From Archangiaceae bacterium (GTDB lineage Bacteria; Myxococcota; Myxococcia; Myxococcales; Myxococcaceae): a stretch of DNA of 64,000 bases. Every line of letters starts with the position of its first letter. Within the stretch, counting starts at the first letter, position 1. The stretch covers positions 23,887 to 87,886 of the forward strand of contig JADJNS010000035.1 in the NCBI GenBank assembly GCA_016714225.1, in the 5' to 3' direction. Positions 32,152 to 41,316 of this stretch are shown here, one piece after another. A program made the translations under genes and the position numbers. The notes under the pieces are model-generated. The model was given only the letters and a program-made list of their open reading frames with translations. It was not told the DNA's origin and searched no databases.

Positions 32152-33432
32152 TTACGAATAGGTAGCGTTCGACTTCAGGAAAGCAATCGTCTTCTCTTCG
32201 CGAACCCGCGAACGCAGGCTCTCTTTGGCTTCGGCGGTCTTGTAGGCCTTGCGCACCTGCGAGAGCGGGTTGCCGGTCTCTTCGGCCAGCGCTTCGAGCC
32301 GCTTCTCGAGGTCTTCGTCGCTGACCTCGATCTTCTCTTGCTTCGAGAGCGCCTCGAACATCAGCTGCCCGCGCACCTCGGCCTCGGCCCGCACCCGAAA
32401 CTCTTCACGCAGCTTGTTCCAGTCGAGGTTGAGCTGGTTGGGGTCCATACCCTGGCGGGCCATCATGTTGACCGCGCCCTCGAGCATCATGTCCATCGCG
32501 CGCTCGATCATCGCCTTGGGCACGTCGAAGGCGTTCTTCTCGATCAGGCCCTTGATCAGCGCCTCGCGCTCGTCGTTTTCCTGCTGGCGCTTGTGGGCGC
32601 GCTCGAGGTCGCGCTTGATGCGCTCGCGCAGCTCGGCGAGGGTGTGCACGCCCGCGCCGCTGGCCACCGCCAGCGCGTCGTCGACCGGCGGCACCTTCTT
32701 CTCTTTGAGCTCCTTCAGGGTGATGACGAAGTGCGCGGTCTTGCCCTTGGCCTCTTCGACCCGGTAGTCGGCGGGGAAGGCGTAGTCGAGCTCCTTCTGG
32801 CCGCCGACCTTCACCCCCTCGAGCTGGGGGATGTTGGCGTTCACCAGCTCGCCCGGAGCCAGCTCGACGGTGACCCCGGTACCCTTGTCGCCGGGGAAGC
32901 CCTTGCCGTCGATGGTGGCGGTGAAGTCGATGACCGCGTAGTCGCCGGCCTTGGCCACGTCGCGGCCCTCGAGCTTGACGATCTCGGTGAGGTTCTGGCG
33001 AATGACCTCGACCCGCTCGTCGATCACCTTGTCGGTGACGTCGTTCTCGACCTTCTTGAGCGCGAGGCCCTTGAAGTCTTTCACCGTGACCTGCGGCTTC
33101 ACCTCGACGCGCGCGGTGAAGGCGAACGGCTGGGTCAGGTCGAGCTTGCCGTTGGTGACGTGCGGGTCGGCCACCGTCTCGAGGCCCTGCTGCTTCACCG
33201 CCTCGACGTAGCTCTTGGTCACCACCCGGCGAATCACGTCGTCTTCGACCTCGGCCTTGAAGCGCTGCTCGAGAATGCGACGCGGAACCTTGCCGGGCCG
33301 AAAGCCGGCGATCTTCACCTGACGCGAGAGCGTGGCGTAGGCCTGGTCGAGCTCTTTGGCGACCACGGTCGGTTCGACCTCGATGGAGAGAGACTTTTCG
33401 ATGGGGCTGAGCTCCTGCACCTGAACTTTCAT
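32152..33432 (-). CDS. tig: Trigger factor, ribosome-associated chaperone and prolyl isomerase
   Basis: A 426-residue chaperone that binds the ribosome exit tunnel. The N-terminal domain carries the ribosome-binding signature GFRPGKVPRRIL (canonical GFRxGKVP) near residue 47. The FKBP-like isomerase domain (YAVIDFTATIDGKGFPG, TVELAPGELV) follows at about residues 160-245, then the helical C-terminal domain. Length is typical. ATG 33432 starts the gene. It leads the tig-clpP-clpX cluster. Confidence 0.95.
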   Translation of the reverse strand: MKVQVQELSPIEKSLSIEVEPTVVAKELDQAYATLSRQVKIAGFRPGKVPRRILEQRFKAEVEDDVIRRVVTKSYVEAVKQQGLETVADPHVTNGKLDLTQPFAFTARVEVKPQVTVKDFKGLALKKVENDVTDKVIDERVEVIRQNLTEIVKLEGRDVAKAGDYAVIDFTATIDGKGFPGDKGTGVTVELAPGELVNANIPQLEGVKVGGQKELDYAFPADYRVEEAKGKTAHFVITLKELKEKKVPPVDDALAVASGAGVHTLAELRERIKRDLERAHKRQQENDEREALIKGLIEKNAFDVPKAMIERAMDMMLEGAVNMMARQGMDPNQLNLDWNKLREEFRVRAEAEVRGQLMFEALSKQEKIEVSDEDLEKRLEALAEETGNPLSQVRKAYKTAEAKESLRSRVREEKTIAFLKSNATYS

Positions 33433-33520
33433 GGCGAGCGCCCATAGCACACACCGCCTGAATGGGCAGGCAGAGCGCTTGCGCCGGAAACGCTCTTGGG
33501 GTGAACGTGTCGGAGCATTC

Positions 33521-33602
33521 GGGCGGATGGCGTAATTGGTAGCCGCGCGGGCCTTAGAAGCCCGTGTCGAAAGACGTGCGGGTTCGAGTCCCGCTTCGCC
33601 CA
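33521..33602 (+). tRNA. tRNA-Leu, anticodon UAG
   Basis: Reads as a complete class II tRNA. The acceptor stem GGGCGGA pairs with TTCGCCC, with one G-T wobble. The anticodon stem CGGGC/GCCCG encloses the loop CTTAGAA, anticodon TAG, decoding CTA. The long variable arm TGTCGAAAGACGT and the T-loop GGTTCGAGTCC are typical of tRNA-Leu. The discriminator base is A and the 3' CCA is not encoded. A YcaQ/AlkX-like gene starts five bases later on the same strand. Confidence 0.93.
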
Positions 33603-33606
33603 AACA

Positions 33607-34654
33607 GTGGTCACCCTCGACTCGCTGCGGCGCCACGCGGTGGCGCGAACGCTCTTCGCGCCCACCACCCTGCCCCGCGCCCTCGAGCGGCTGGGCTTCG
33701 TGCAGGCCGACCCGATTCGCGCGCCGGCGCGCGCGCAAGATCTCATCTTGCGCCCGAGGGTGAAGGGCTACCGCGCAGGAGATCTCGAGCGGCTCTACCC
33801 GAACCTCGGCGTCGACGAGACCTTCTTCATCAACTACGGCTTCGTGCCCCCGCGGGTGCACGCGCTGATGCACCCGAAGGACCCGACCGGGGCCAAGACC
33901 GGCCGGGCGCGCGCGCTGCTCGACTTCGTCGCCGCGCCGCACCGCCCACCCGCGCGAGGCCGACGCGCACTTTGGGCACGGCACGGTCACCAACTGGTGG
34001 GGCGGGCAGTCGAGCGCCACCACCCACCTGCTCAACCGGCTGCACTACGCGGGGCACCTGCGGGTGGTGCGCCGCGACCAGGGCATTCGGGTCTACGGGC
34101 CGGTCGAGCCCTCGGAGCAGACGCTCTCGCCGGCCGCGCGGGTCGATGCGCTGATCGACGTGGTGGTGAACCTCTACGCGCCGCTGCCCGCGCCCAGCCT
34201 CGCCTACGCGGTGGGGCGGCTGCGCTACGCGGTGCCGCGCCACCCCCAAGAGGTGCGCGCGGGGCTCAAGCGCGCGCGCGCGCGGCTGGCCCACCAGCGC
34301 GTCGGCTCGACCGACTGGTACTGGCCGGAGCGCGAGAAGCCCGACGCCGTAGCGCGCGACGAGGTGCGGCTGCTCGCCCCGTTCGACCCCCTGGTGTGGG
34401 ATCGCCGCCGCTTCGAGCTGCTGTGGGGCTGGGGCTACCGCTTCGAGGCGTACACCCCGGCGCCGAAGCGCAAGCACGGCTACTACGCCCTGCCGATCTC
34501 GTACGGTGACCGGGTGATCGGCTGGGCGAACGTCACCGCCGAGCCGTTCGCGGTGCAGCTGGGATGGGCCGCGAAGGCGCGCGCGCCGCGGGCGTTGCTC
34601 GACGCCGAGCTCGAGCGGCTGCGCGCGTTTCTCACCCCGCGCCGTCGGGAATAA
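33607..34654 (+). CDS. YcaQ/AlkX-like winged-helix DNA glycosylase, frameshifted
   Basis: Belongs to the HTH_42 winged-helix family, whose members (YcaQ/AlkX, AlkZ) unhook DNA cross-links or remove alkylated bases. The candidate catalytic motif is LGFVQADPIRAP, in which Gln-x-Asp fits the QxD motif of YcaQ proteins. NYGFVPP, HGTVTNWWGGQSSATTHLL and APFDPLVWDRRRFELLWGW are further family blocks. An extra C at 33937-33938 breaks the frame; in the next frame the protein continues with AHPREADAHFGHG and ends with LDAELERLRAFL at 34654. GTG 33607 is five bases after the tRNA-Leu, so the gene may be cotranscribed with it or start slightly further on. Length about 349 residues after correction, near the usual size. 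Confidence 0.78.
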
Positions 34655-34717
34655 ATCGTCGCGTTTCGCTCAGGCTACGCCTCGGCAGGGCGCTGGTGCG
34701 GCCGCTACTCACCCTTT

Positions 34718-35110
34718 ATGGCCACCGTCACGCGACCCGAGCACTCGCTGTTTTCGAACTTCCCGGTGCCCAAGTCGCGGCTCGGCGTCATCGCCACCAC
34801 CGCGCTGGGCGCAGCGCTGATCATTGCCGCCGTGGTGATGAACCAGCCGTGGGTGGCGCGAATCAACGAGGGGGTGGTGGGCGGGGTGGTGGTGCTGGTG
34901 TCGCTGCTGGCGATGCGCTTCGATCTCTTTCGGCTGGTGAACCTCGCGGCAGGCATGTGGCTGCTGCTCACCGCGAGGCCCCTCTTTCACCTGAGCGGCG
35001 CGCCGGAGTGGGCGGTCTACCTGCTGGGCATCGCGGTGTTCATGTTGGCCCTGGTGCCCAACCCGGCGCCGCAGACTTCGATGCGCGAGCCGACGAATCG
35101 AGAGCCTTGA
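34718..35110 (+). CDS. Small SPW-like membrane protein
   Basis: A 130-residue protein with four predicted membrane helices: GVIATTALGAALIIAAVVM, VVGGVVVLVSLLAM, LVNLAAGMWLLLTA and WAVYLLGIAVFMLALV. The pattern of a helix pair with a central Trp (AAGMWLLLTARPLF) is like SPW-repeat proteins of unknown function. ATG 34718 is the first start. No clear partner; the gene lies 63 bases after the AlkX-like gene. Confidence 0.55.
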   Translation: MATVTRPEHSLFSNFPVPKSRLGVIATTALGAALIIAAVVMNQPWVARINEGVVGGVVVLVSLLAMRFDLFRLVNLAAGMWLLLTARPLFHLSGAPEWAVYLLGIAVFMLALVPNPAPQTSMREPTNREP

Positions 35111-35257
35111 GCGGCTCCCACCTCATCCGACACGGTCGGCCCCCGTCTCCCGACCCCCTCCAGACGCGCGCCGAAAAAGAGGTCGCGTCGCGATTTTCCT
35201 AAAGGCGCCTGCTGCAAACGCCGGTGCTCGCGAAGCGTGCGATTTCGAGAATCGAGC

Positions 35258-36091
35258 ATGGTCACCACCACTCGGGCGACGGGCAGCTCGGCTTCGCGCA
35301 CCTCTACCGGCTCGACGTCTGGCCGCCTGGTCATCGGCGCGCGGGGTCAGCGGGTGAGCGAGCTGCAGCAGCTGCTGCAGGGGCAGGGGCTGTACGGCGC
35401 CCGCATCGACGGCCGGTTCGGGCCGGTCACCAACGCGGCGGTGCGCGAGTTTCAGCGCGCGCACGGCTTGAAGGTCGACGGGTGGGCGGGGCCGAAGACG
35501 ATGGCCGCCCTGCGAGCGGCGGGCACCGGCACCCCGGGCGTGTCGTCGTTCGCGTCGCCCGGGGCTGGCCTGAGCCTGACCGGCACCGGGCCCGCAGATC
35601 TCGCGCTGACCCAGGCCGGCGCGGGAGTGCAGGCCGCGCTCGAGTACGGCCGCAGCGTGATCGGCGCGAAGTACGCGTCGGTGAACCCGTACCGGTTCGG
35701 CGACATCGCCTGGCCGGGCGGCACCCGGCAGAGCGTGAACGGCTCTGGCAGCTCGTACACCTACCCCGCCGGCACGCAGGTGTTCGACTGCTCGGGCTTC
35801 GTGGTGGCGTGCTACCGCCGCGCCGGAGTCGACCTCGCCGCCCGGGGCCTGGCGACCTCGGGCGCGATTCGCGCCAACGCGGGCGGCTTTCTGCAGAACC
35901 TGCGGCAAGACGAGCTCAAGCCCGGAGACCTCATCACCTACGCCGGCGACCACAACGGCGTGGGGCACGTGGTCATCTACCTCGGCAACAACCAGTGCCT
36001 GGAGTGCTCGGGCAGCAAGGGCGTGCACATCGGCACGGTGAAGTGGGAGCGCGCCAACAGCTTCCGCCGGGTGCCGGGCATGGACGCGTAG
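35258..36091 (+). CDS. Peptidoglycan-binding NlpC/P60 protein
   Basis: A 277-residue protein, starting at ATG 35258, with no clear signal peptide. A PG-binding domain (ISELQQLLQ-like: VSELQQLLQGQGLYGARIDGRFGP, and VREFQRAHGLKVDGWAGPKTM) occupies about residues 28-95. A linker with Gly/Ser and then an NlpC/P60-like domain follow, with catalytic Cys in VFDCSGFVVACY and His in GVGHVVIYLG; a polar residue is needed as third member. Such enzymes cleave cell-wall peptides. The lack of a recognised signal means secretion may use a signal the sequence does not show, or the protein is a toxin-like effector; that last idea is speculative. Confidence 0.75.
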   Translation: MVTTTRATGSSASRTSTGSTSGRLVIGARGQRVSELQQLLQGQGLYGARIDGRFGPVTNAAVREFQRAHGLKVDGWAGPKTMAALRAAGTGTPGVSSFASPGAGLSLTGTGPADLALTQAGAGVQAALEYGRSVIGAKYASVNPYRFGDIAWPGGTRQSVNGSGSSYTYPAGTQVFDCSGFVVACYRRAGVDLAARGLATSGAIRANAGGFLQNLRQDELKPGDLITYAGDHNGVGHVVIYLGNNQCLECSGSKGVHIGTVKWERANSFRRVPGMDA

Positions 36092-36234
36092 GCACGGCCG
36101 CGCCACGCCCTGCGGCAGGTCGGTGTGGCGCCCAGGTGCGCCTGGCGCCGTACCCGGCTCTCAACAGACCGAATACCCGCCGGCTCAGCCGCTGGCCCGC
36201 CGCGTGCTCAGGTGTGGGCTGCGGAGGGCTGGGG

Positions 36235-37773
36235 ATGGGGCTGGCCAGAGGGTGGGTGGTGCGAGCGCTGGTGCTGCTGCCCCTGTGGGGCTGCGGAGTG
36301 GGAAGAGGCGGTGACGAAGGCCGCGCCGCCCGGCACCTGTCGCTGACCTGCAACCCGGCGTGGAACCCGGCCTGGTCGCAGGGGGGCTCGGCGGGCCCCT
36401 GGTGGGTCGAGTACGCCATCGGCGGCGGCAAGGGAAAGGTGGTCAGCGCGTGGCTCGAGGCGAGCGATCAGCAGCTGCTGCTGACCGAGCAGTGGGGCAA
36501 GTGGAGCGCCAGCCCGCCGCGAAAGCTCGAGGCCGGCACGCCGATCGTGGTGCACGCGCTCAATGATCGCTACCAGACCGCTTCGACCTACGCGTTCGGC
36601 TACCTGGCCGAGGCGGCGCCGCTCACCGACCCATGCGGGGGCCAGTGCGTGCCGCGCTGCGGAGCCAACCTCTGCGGCGACGACGGCTGCGGCGGCAGCT
36701 GCGGGCTGTGCCCTGAAGGCACCGCGTGCGAAGCGGGCAGCTGCGTCGAGTACGTCGCGCCGCAGCGGGTGTGCAGCGGCGGCGAGTGCACCTGCATCGC
36801 GCCGTGGAACCCGTTCTGGCAGCAGGTGAACGCCAACGACTACTGGGTCGAGTACACGGTGAGCCGGGGCACGGTGAAGTCGGTGTGGCTCGAGGTGGTG
36901 GGCGGAGATCGCACCGACCTCAAGCTCGAGTGGGGGCGCTGGGTCGGCGCGCCGCGCACCGCCATCGCCGCGGGCACCCCCGTGGTGCTGCACGCCAGAG
37001 ACGACGCGCGGCACACCGCGCAGACCGCTCCGTTCGAGTACCTCACGACCCAAGTGGCTTCGACCGACGCGTGCCGGGGCAGCGGGCCGGCGCCCACCTG
37101 CGCCGAGCTGGCGGCCGGCATGGTGACGGTGAGCTTCGACGACGGGCTCGACGCGCAGTACACGCTGGCGCGCCCGCTGCTGCTGCAGCACCGCCTGCAG
37201 GTGACGCTGTACTTCATCTCGGACGCGCTGGCCGAGGGCTGGCCGGGCTACCTCACCCTGCCCCACGCGCGCCGGCTGCTCGACGACGGCCACGAGCTCG
37301 CCTCGCACACCGCTACGCACCCCGACCTGGCCACCGAGAGCGGGCCGGCGATCGAAGACGAGCTCGAGCGCTCGAAGACGTGGCTGGAAGCCGCGTTCGG
37401 CCGGCCGGTCGACGACTTCGCGACGCCGTACGGCTCGTTCAACGACGCGGTGGTGGCGAGCGCGAGGCGCCACTACCAGAGCCACACCACGGTCGACACC
37501 GGGCTCAACTTCCCCGGCGACGATCTCTACCGGCTCAAGCGCTACACCGTGACCGCCGACACCACCCCCGCGCAGATCGCCGGCTGGGTGGAGCAGGCGA
37601 AGCGCGCGCATGGCTGGGCGATTCTGCTCTTCCACGACTTCACCCGCGGCGCGCCGACCGACCCGTACGGTTACGCGATCTCCGACTTCCAGAAGGTGCT
37701 CGACGACCTCGACCAGAGCGGGGTCGAGGTCGTCTCGATCTCCGAGGGCACCGCGCGCCTGCGGTGCCCCTGA
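36235..37773 (+). CDS. Secreted polysaccharide deacetylase (CE4) with duplicated expansin-like module
   Basis: A 512-residue exported protein (signal VVRALVLLPLWGC; possible lipobox) from ATG 36235. Residues about 40-130 and 190-270 are two copies of one module of about 75 residues, starting with WNP-(A/F)-W and containing WVEY and WGKW or WGRW, similar to the carbohydrate-binding domain of expansins. Between them lies a Cys-rich linker (CGGQCVPRCGANLCGDDGCGG). The CE4 NodB domain has MT1 TVSFDDG, MT2 ELASHTATHPD, MT3 DFATPYGSFND and MT5 ILLFHDF, all retained. It should deacetylate an N-acetylated polymer such as chitin or peptidoglycan. It is followed convergently by a PL14-like lipoprotein gene. 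Confidence 0.8.
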   Translation: MGLARGWVVRALVLLPLWGCGVGRGGDEGRAARHLSLTCNPAWNPAWSQGGSAGPWWVEYAIGGGKGKVVSAWLEASDQQLLLTEQWGKWSASPPRKLEAGTPIVVHALNDRYQTASTYAFGYLAEAAPLTDPCGGQCVPRCGANLCGDDGCGGSCGLCPEGTACEAGSCVEYVAPQRVCSGGECTCIAPWNPFWQQVNANDYWVEYTVSRGTVKSVWLEVVGGDRTDLKLEWGRWVGAPRTAIAAGTPVVLHARDDARHTAQTAPFEYLTTQVASTDACRGSGPAPTCAELAAGMVTVSFDDGLDAQYTLARPLLLQHRLQVTLYFISDALAEGWPGYLTLPHARRLLDDGHELASHTATHPDLATESGPAIEDELERSKTWLEAAFGRPVDDFATPYGSFNDAVVASARRHYQSHTTVDTGLNFPGDDLYRLKRYTVTADTTPAQIAGWVEQAKRAHGWAILLFHDFTRGAPTDPYGYAISDFQKVLDDLDQSGVEVVSISEGTARLRCP

Positions 37774-37790
37774 CGAGCCCTGGGCCTTCT

Positions 37791-38780
37791 TCAGCCGCCC
37801 GACTTGATCATCATGTTGCGGAAGCTCATGTGCTCGAGCTTCGAGGGCTGGTACTGCACGCCCTGCCCGCCGAAGAACGCCGACATCATCACGCGGTCGG
37901 CGGTGCCCCAGTGGTAGGTGAGGGTCTGGTGCGCCTTCTCGACGCCGTTGAGATAGCCGCGCGTCTCGCCGGTCGAGAGATCATAGAGAATCTCCACGGT
38001 GTTCCACTGCCCGGCCACCAGCTTCGCGTCGGAAGCCCAGAGCCAGTGGGTGCCGTAGTCGGTCACCGTGGGGCTCACGCCGCCGCTGACGTTGTAGAAG
38101 TAGAAGCTGAGCTGACCGCCGGCGTTCCACATCAGGCGGCCGCTCCAGCCGTCGATGGCGTCGCTGCCGCCCGCGGGAGCGCTGCCGCCGGCCAGACCGG
38201 GGAGCTTGCCGCCGGCGCGGAAGTCGAAGTTCCCTTCCGGCATCACCTCGTAGCGAATGCGGTACTTGCTCGCGCCGGCGATGGTCCAGACGAAGGCCGC
38301 GCCGGTGGTGCCCGGGCCGGTCTGGCCCTGCGGAAACGAGTACGTCGAGGTGCCCTGCGGCACGACCAGCCAGCCCGCGTTCGGATCAGGAGTCGGCGTG
38401 GGCGCGGGGGGCGGGTCCATCGCGGGAGGCGGAGCGGTGGGAGCCGGGTCGGTCGCCGGAGGCGGCGCGGTGGGCGCCGGGTCGGTGGCGGGCGGCGGCT
38501 CGGCCACCGGCGGCTCGGTGGGCGTGGGCTCGGGCGGAGGCGTGATGCCGGGCTCGAGCACCGCGACGCTGGGCCGCGCGAAGGTGGCGATGCCCGCGTT
38601 CACCTGGGCGATCTGGCGGTCGGCGGCGGCGGCGAGCACCACGCGGTTGTGCGGATCTTGCGCGGCGGCCGCGGCAGACGAGTCGGTGACCGGGGGGGTC
38701 GGGTCGAGGGGGCCGCCACAAGCGGCACCGACGAGCATGAGAATCGCGAGACTGCAGAGCGGTCGGAGCTTCGGGTTCAA
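37791..38780 (-). CDS. Lipoprotein with polysaccharide-lyase-14-like domain
   Basis: TTG 38780 starts the gene; GAGG lies a few bases upstream and the open frame beyond is Arg-rich nonsense. The 329-residue product has a signal with lipobox VGAAC near residue 21, then a Pro/Thr/Ala repeat linker (PPATDPAPTAPP units, residues 70-120). The C-terminal domain reads RIRYEVMPEGNFDFRAGGKLPGLAGG, GWSGRLMWNAGG, and later GQWNTVEILYDL and YLNGVEKA, which resembles polysaccharide lyase family 14 (alginate or glucuronan lyases). The fit is from motif memory only. It is convergent with the CE4 gene, suggesting matching surface polymer roles. Confidence 0.6.
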   Translation of the reverse strand: MNPKLRPLCSLAILMLVGAACGGPLDPTPPVTDSSAAAAAQDPHNRVVLAAAADRQIAQVNAGIATFARPSVAVLEPGITPPPEPTPTEPPVAEPPPATDPAPTAPPPATDPAPTAPPPAMDPPPAPTPTPDPNAGWLVVPQGTSTYSFPQGQTGPGTTGAAFVWTIAGASKYRIRYEVMPEGNFDFRAGGKLPGLAGGSAPAGGSDAIDGWSGRLMWNAGGQLSFYFYNVSGGVSPTVTDYGTHWLWASDAKLVAGQWNTVEILYDLSTGETRGYLNGVEKAHQTLTYHWGTADRVMMSAFFGGQGVQYQPSKLEHMSFRNMMIKSGG

Positions 38781-39136
38781 GACAACCTCGGGTTGCTTTG
38801 GCTCGCCTCGGACCGCGCGGAACACCCACCGCCCGAGATGCAAGTCGTTGTGTTGGAGCCGGTCGAACGACACGGTTCGGTGACGCATTCCGACCGGCGC
38901 GAACAAACACAAGCACTTACGTCGACCGACATGTCGGCCGATGGTGATCCCGAACGGTTACTCGAGGCCCACTGTGCCGCAATGTGGTTGCGAACGGTGG
39001 GGTGGGTCGTTTCAGAGCCGACCTTTTTCGCCGATTAAACGACGCGACCGAACGAGACGCGTGCTCGCGACGAGGTCCGCCGCGGTCACTCTTTGCAGAA
39101 CGGGTCAGCGACCTCGCGCGACGAAGTGCAGAAGCG
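38781..39136. promoter_or_regulatory. Upstream region of the PL14-like lipoprotein gene, with a palindrome
   Basis: A 356-base gene-free stretch between two minus-strand genes. It contains the perfect 12-bp palindrome CCGACATGTCGG at 38926-38937, about 145 bases upstream of the lipoprotein start, and two lower-GC segments. It probably holds that gene's promoter. No RNA gene was seen. Confidence 0.4.
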
Positions 39137-40006
39137 TCAGGGCGCGACGATGCGACCGGGCGCGCCGTTCTTGCCGAGCGCGGTGTGGCAGCCGTTGCAG
39201 TCGCCGTCGGTCTGGCCGGTCATCATGGTGTTGCTCTTGCCGCCGGCGCGCACCCGCGCCCAGTAGGGCAGCGGCCACGAGACGGTGCGGCTGGTGTTGT
39301 AGAAGTTGCCCGCCGCGTTGGGGGTGAGGGTGAGCCGCACGTCGCCGTTGCCGTCGATGATCTCGACCACGGTGTCGGAGGGCAGGCCGCGCGAGTTGCA
39401 GAGATCTTCTTCGTGCAGCGCCGGGTAGACGGTGCCCATGAACAGGTAGGCGCGGCCGGGCTCCTGGGTGACGTGGCAGGCGCGGCAGGCGAGGCCGGGG
39501 TTCATCACCGTGCTCCCGCGGTCTCCTTGCGTCCAGTGCGAGCCCGAGGTGCAGGTCTGCATCGGCGGCCCGGCATCGGGCGGCATCGAGACGCAGGTGC
39601 CGGCCTGCATGCCACCGTTCACCCAGGCGGCGAACGCGCTCACCTCACCCGGGGTGGCCTGCACCGCGTACGCCGGAGGCATGGGCGCGGCCGTCATCTG
39701 CATGCGGGCGAGGCTGCGCTCGCCGATGGTGGTGCCGCCGAAGGTCGGCGAGGCGGCGGTGAAGTCGCTGCGGGCCAGGAGCGCGAACGGCGCGCTGCTG
39801 GTGGTCGGGCGCCCGTGGCAGCTGGCGCACTTCTCGCTCACCAGCGTCGCGACGTCGCACGGCAGACCGTCGCCGGCCTGGGAACCGCCCCCTGCTCCGC
39901 CGCTGCCGCCGCCCGCCCCACCGCCGGTCGCGCCTCCGTCGTCGGTTCCGACCATCGGTTCGCACGCAGACAGCGCCAGGGCCAGCACCAGCAGTGAGGT
40001 ACGCAT
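39137..40006 (-). CDS. Tri-haem c-type cytochrome lipoprotein
   Basis: A 289-residue lipoprotein (signal with LSAC lipobox near residue 14), then a Gly/Ser-rich linker. Three CxxCH haem-binding sites are spaced through the protein: CASCH (about residue 63), CRACH (about 177) and CNGCH (near 275). A Met in MPPAYAVQATP could be an axial ligand for the first domain. The arrangement suggests an electron-transfer protein exposed outside the inner membrane. Nothing else in the operon explains its donor or acceptor; it stands alone upstream of a 64-base divergent gap. Confidence 0.82.
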   Translation of the reverse strand: MRTSLLVLALALSACEPMVGTDDGGATGGGAGGGSGGAGGGSQAGDGLPCDVATLVSEKCASCHGRPTTSSAPFALLARSDFTAASPTFGGTTIGERSLARMQMTAAPMPPAYAVQATPGEVSAFAAWVNGGMQAGTCVSMPPDAGPPMQTCTSGSHWTQGDRGSTVMNPGLACRACHVTQEPGRAYLFMGTVYPALHEEDLCNSRGLPSDTVVEIIDGNGDVRLTLTPNAAGNFYNTSRTVSWPLPYWARVRAGGKSNTMMTGQTDGDCNGCHTALGKNGAPGRIVAP

Positions 40007-40070
40007 GTTCGAGCCTCCAGTACCCCATCACCCACCTTTGCAGGCAGTGGGTTACGTTGTGCCCGCGACA

Positions 40071-41255
40071 ATGCGCGCCAAGCTGTTGATCCTGCTGATC
40101 GCGACCGACCCGGGCGAGTGGGCCGAGGGGCTGCGCCGCGCGCTGAGCGAAGCCCTCGACCCCGCGGTGCGGCTCGAGGTGGTGGTGGTGCCCCGTGGGC
40201 CCCAGACCGAGGCGCGCCTGTCGCGGAGCGCCGCGGGCCTGACCGTGGTGGCGATCGACTTTCCCCAGCGCGCGCTCGAGGCGCGGGTGCGCTTGCGCTC
40301 CAAGGCCGAGAGCACCGAGCGGCACCTCACCTTCAGCGCGAACGACGCCGCGATGGAGCGCGGAAGGGCCCTGGGGTTTCTGGTGTCTGCGATGGCGCCG
40401 GCGCTGCGCGCGAAGCGAGCGCCGACCGAGCGGCGCCGGCCGAGCGCGAAAGGCGAGCGGGCCGAGCCCGAGCCCGAGCCCGACCCCGCGCCCGAGCCGT
40501 CACCCGAGCCTTCGCCCCCCGTGGCGCAGCGCGACCCCGAGCCATCGCCCGCGCCGGCGCCGGCTCGCGACGCTGCAGAGCCTGCGCCCTCTACCCCCGA
40601 GGTGCCCGCGCCCGCTCCGCCGGTGCCGGCGGCGCCGGTGGCGCGCGCCTCGGAGCCCGAGCGGGCGGCGTCGCCCTCGCGCGGCGAGGCGGTGGGGCCG
40701 CGGCCGGCGCCCGACGCGGCGGCGGGTGAGGTCTCGGCGCGCAGCGTCGAACCCCCGCCGGCGGCGCCCGACGCGCGGTGGCGCTTCGCGCTGGGCGTCG
40801 GCTTCGCCGCCGGGCTGGGGCCGGGGCGCACCGGCCCCGACCTCGGCGCGCGGCTGGCCGCTCAGGTGCGGCTGGGGCGGGTCGCGCTGCGGGGCGGCGG
40901 CGTGGTGCTGGCCGGCTCGGTGCCGGCGGCCTCGGCCTCTTCGCTGTGGCTGGGCCCCTTCGCGGGCGTCTCGGTGCTGCTGCTCGACGGGCGCTTCGGC
41001 CTCGCGCTGCGGGTCGACGCCGCGGCGCTGTACCTGCAGCTCACCCGCCTCTCGGAGCGTCGTGAGCGCTGGCTGTTCTCGGCCCAGCCGCGGCTCGAGG
41101 CGAGCGTGGCGGTGGCGCGGTGGCTGTGGGTCGAGCTCGCCGGAGGGGCCGACCTGGGCCCCTCGTCGACGCCGGTGGTGGTCGACGGGGCCCAGGTGGT
41201 CGAGCTGTCTCCGTTTTCGGGCGCGCTGGAGCTGGGGCTCAGGACGGCGTTCTAA
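40071..41255 (+). CDS. Hypothetical envelope protein with acidic Pro-rich linker and barrel-like C terminus
   Basis: A 394-residue protein from ATG 40071. The N-terminal 110 residues form a small alpha/beta domain (LLILLIATDPGEW, VVVVPRGPQTEARL), not a standard signal peptide. A long low-complexity linker (GEPEPEPDPAPEPSPEP-like, about residues 130-220) is typical of a periplasmic spacer, as in TonB. The last 150 residues show alternating strands (WRFALGVGFAAGL, VRLGRVALRGGGVVLAG, LGLRTAF end), resembling an outer-membrane barrel with a C-terminal Phe. It lies directly upstream of the sigma-FecR pair in the same direction, with a 61-base gap. I do not recognise the family. Confidence 0.6.
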   Translation: MRAKLLILLIATDPGEWAEGLRRALSEALDPAVRLEVVVVPRGPQTEARLSRSAAGLTVVAIDFPQRALEARVRLRSKAESTERHLTFSANDAAMERGRALGFLVSAMAPALRAKRAPTERRRPSAKGERAEPEPEPDPAPEPSPEPSPPVAQRDPEPSPAPAPARDAAEPAPSTPEVPAPAPPVPAAPVARASEPERAASPSRGEAVGPRPAPDAAAGEVSARSVEPPPAAPDARWRFALGVGFAAGLGPGRTGPDLGARLAAQVRLGRVALRGGGVVLAGSVPAASASSLWLGPFAGVSVLLLDGRFGLALRVDAAALYLQLTRLSERRERWLFSAQPRLEASVAVARWLWVELAGGADLGPSSTPVVVDGAQVVELSPFSGALELGLRTAF

Positions 41256-41316
41256 TGGGGGCCCGCACCATGCCTGCTGAGAGGGAGCCAAGGGTACAAC
41301 CGTCGAGGAAACACCC

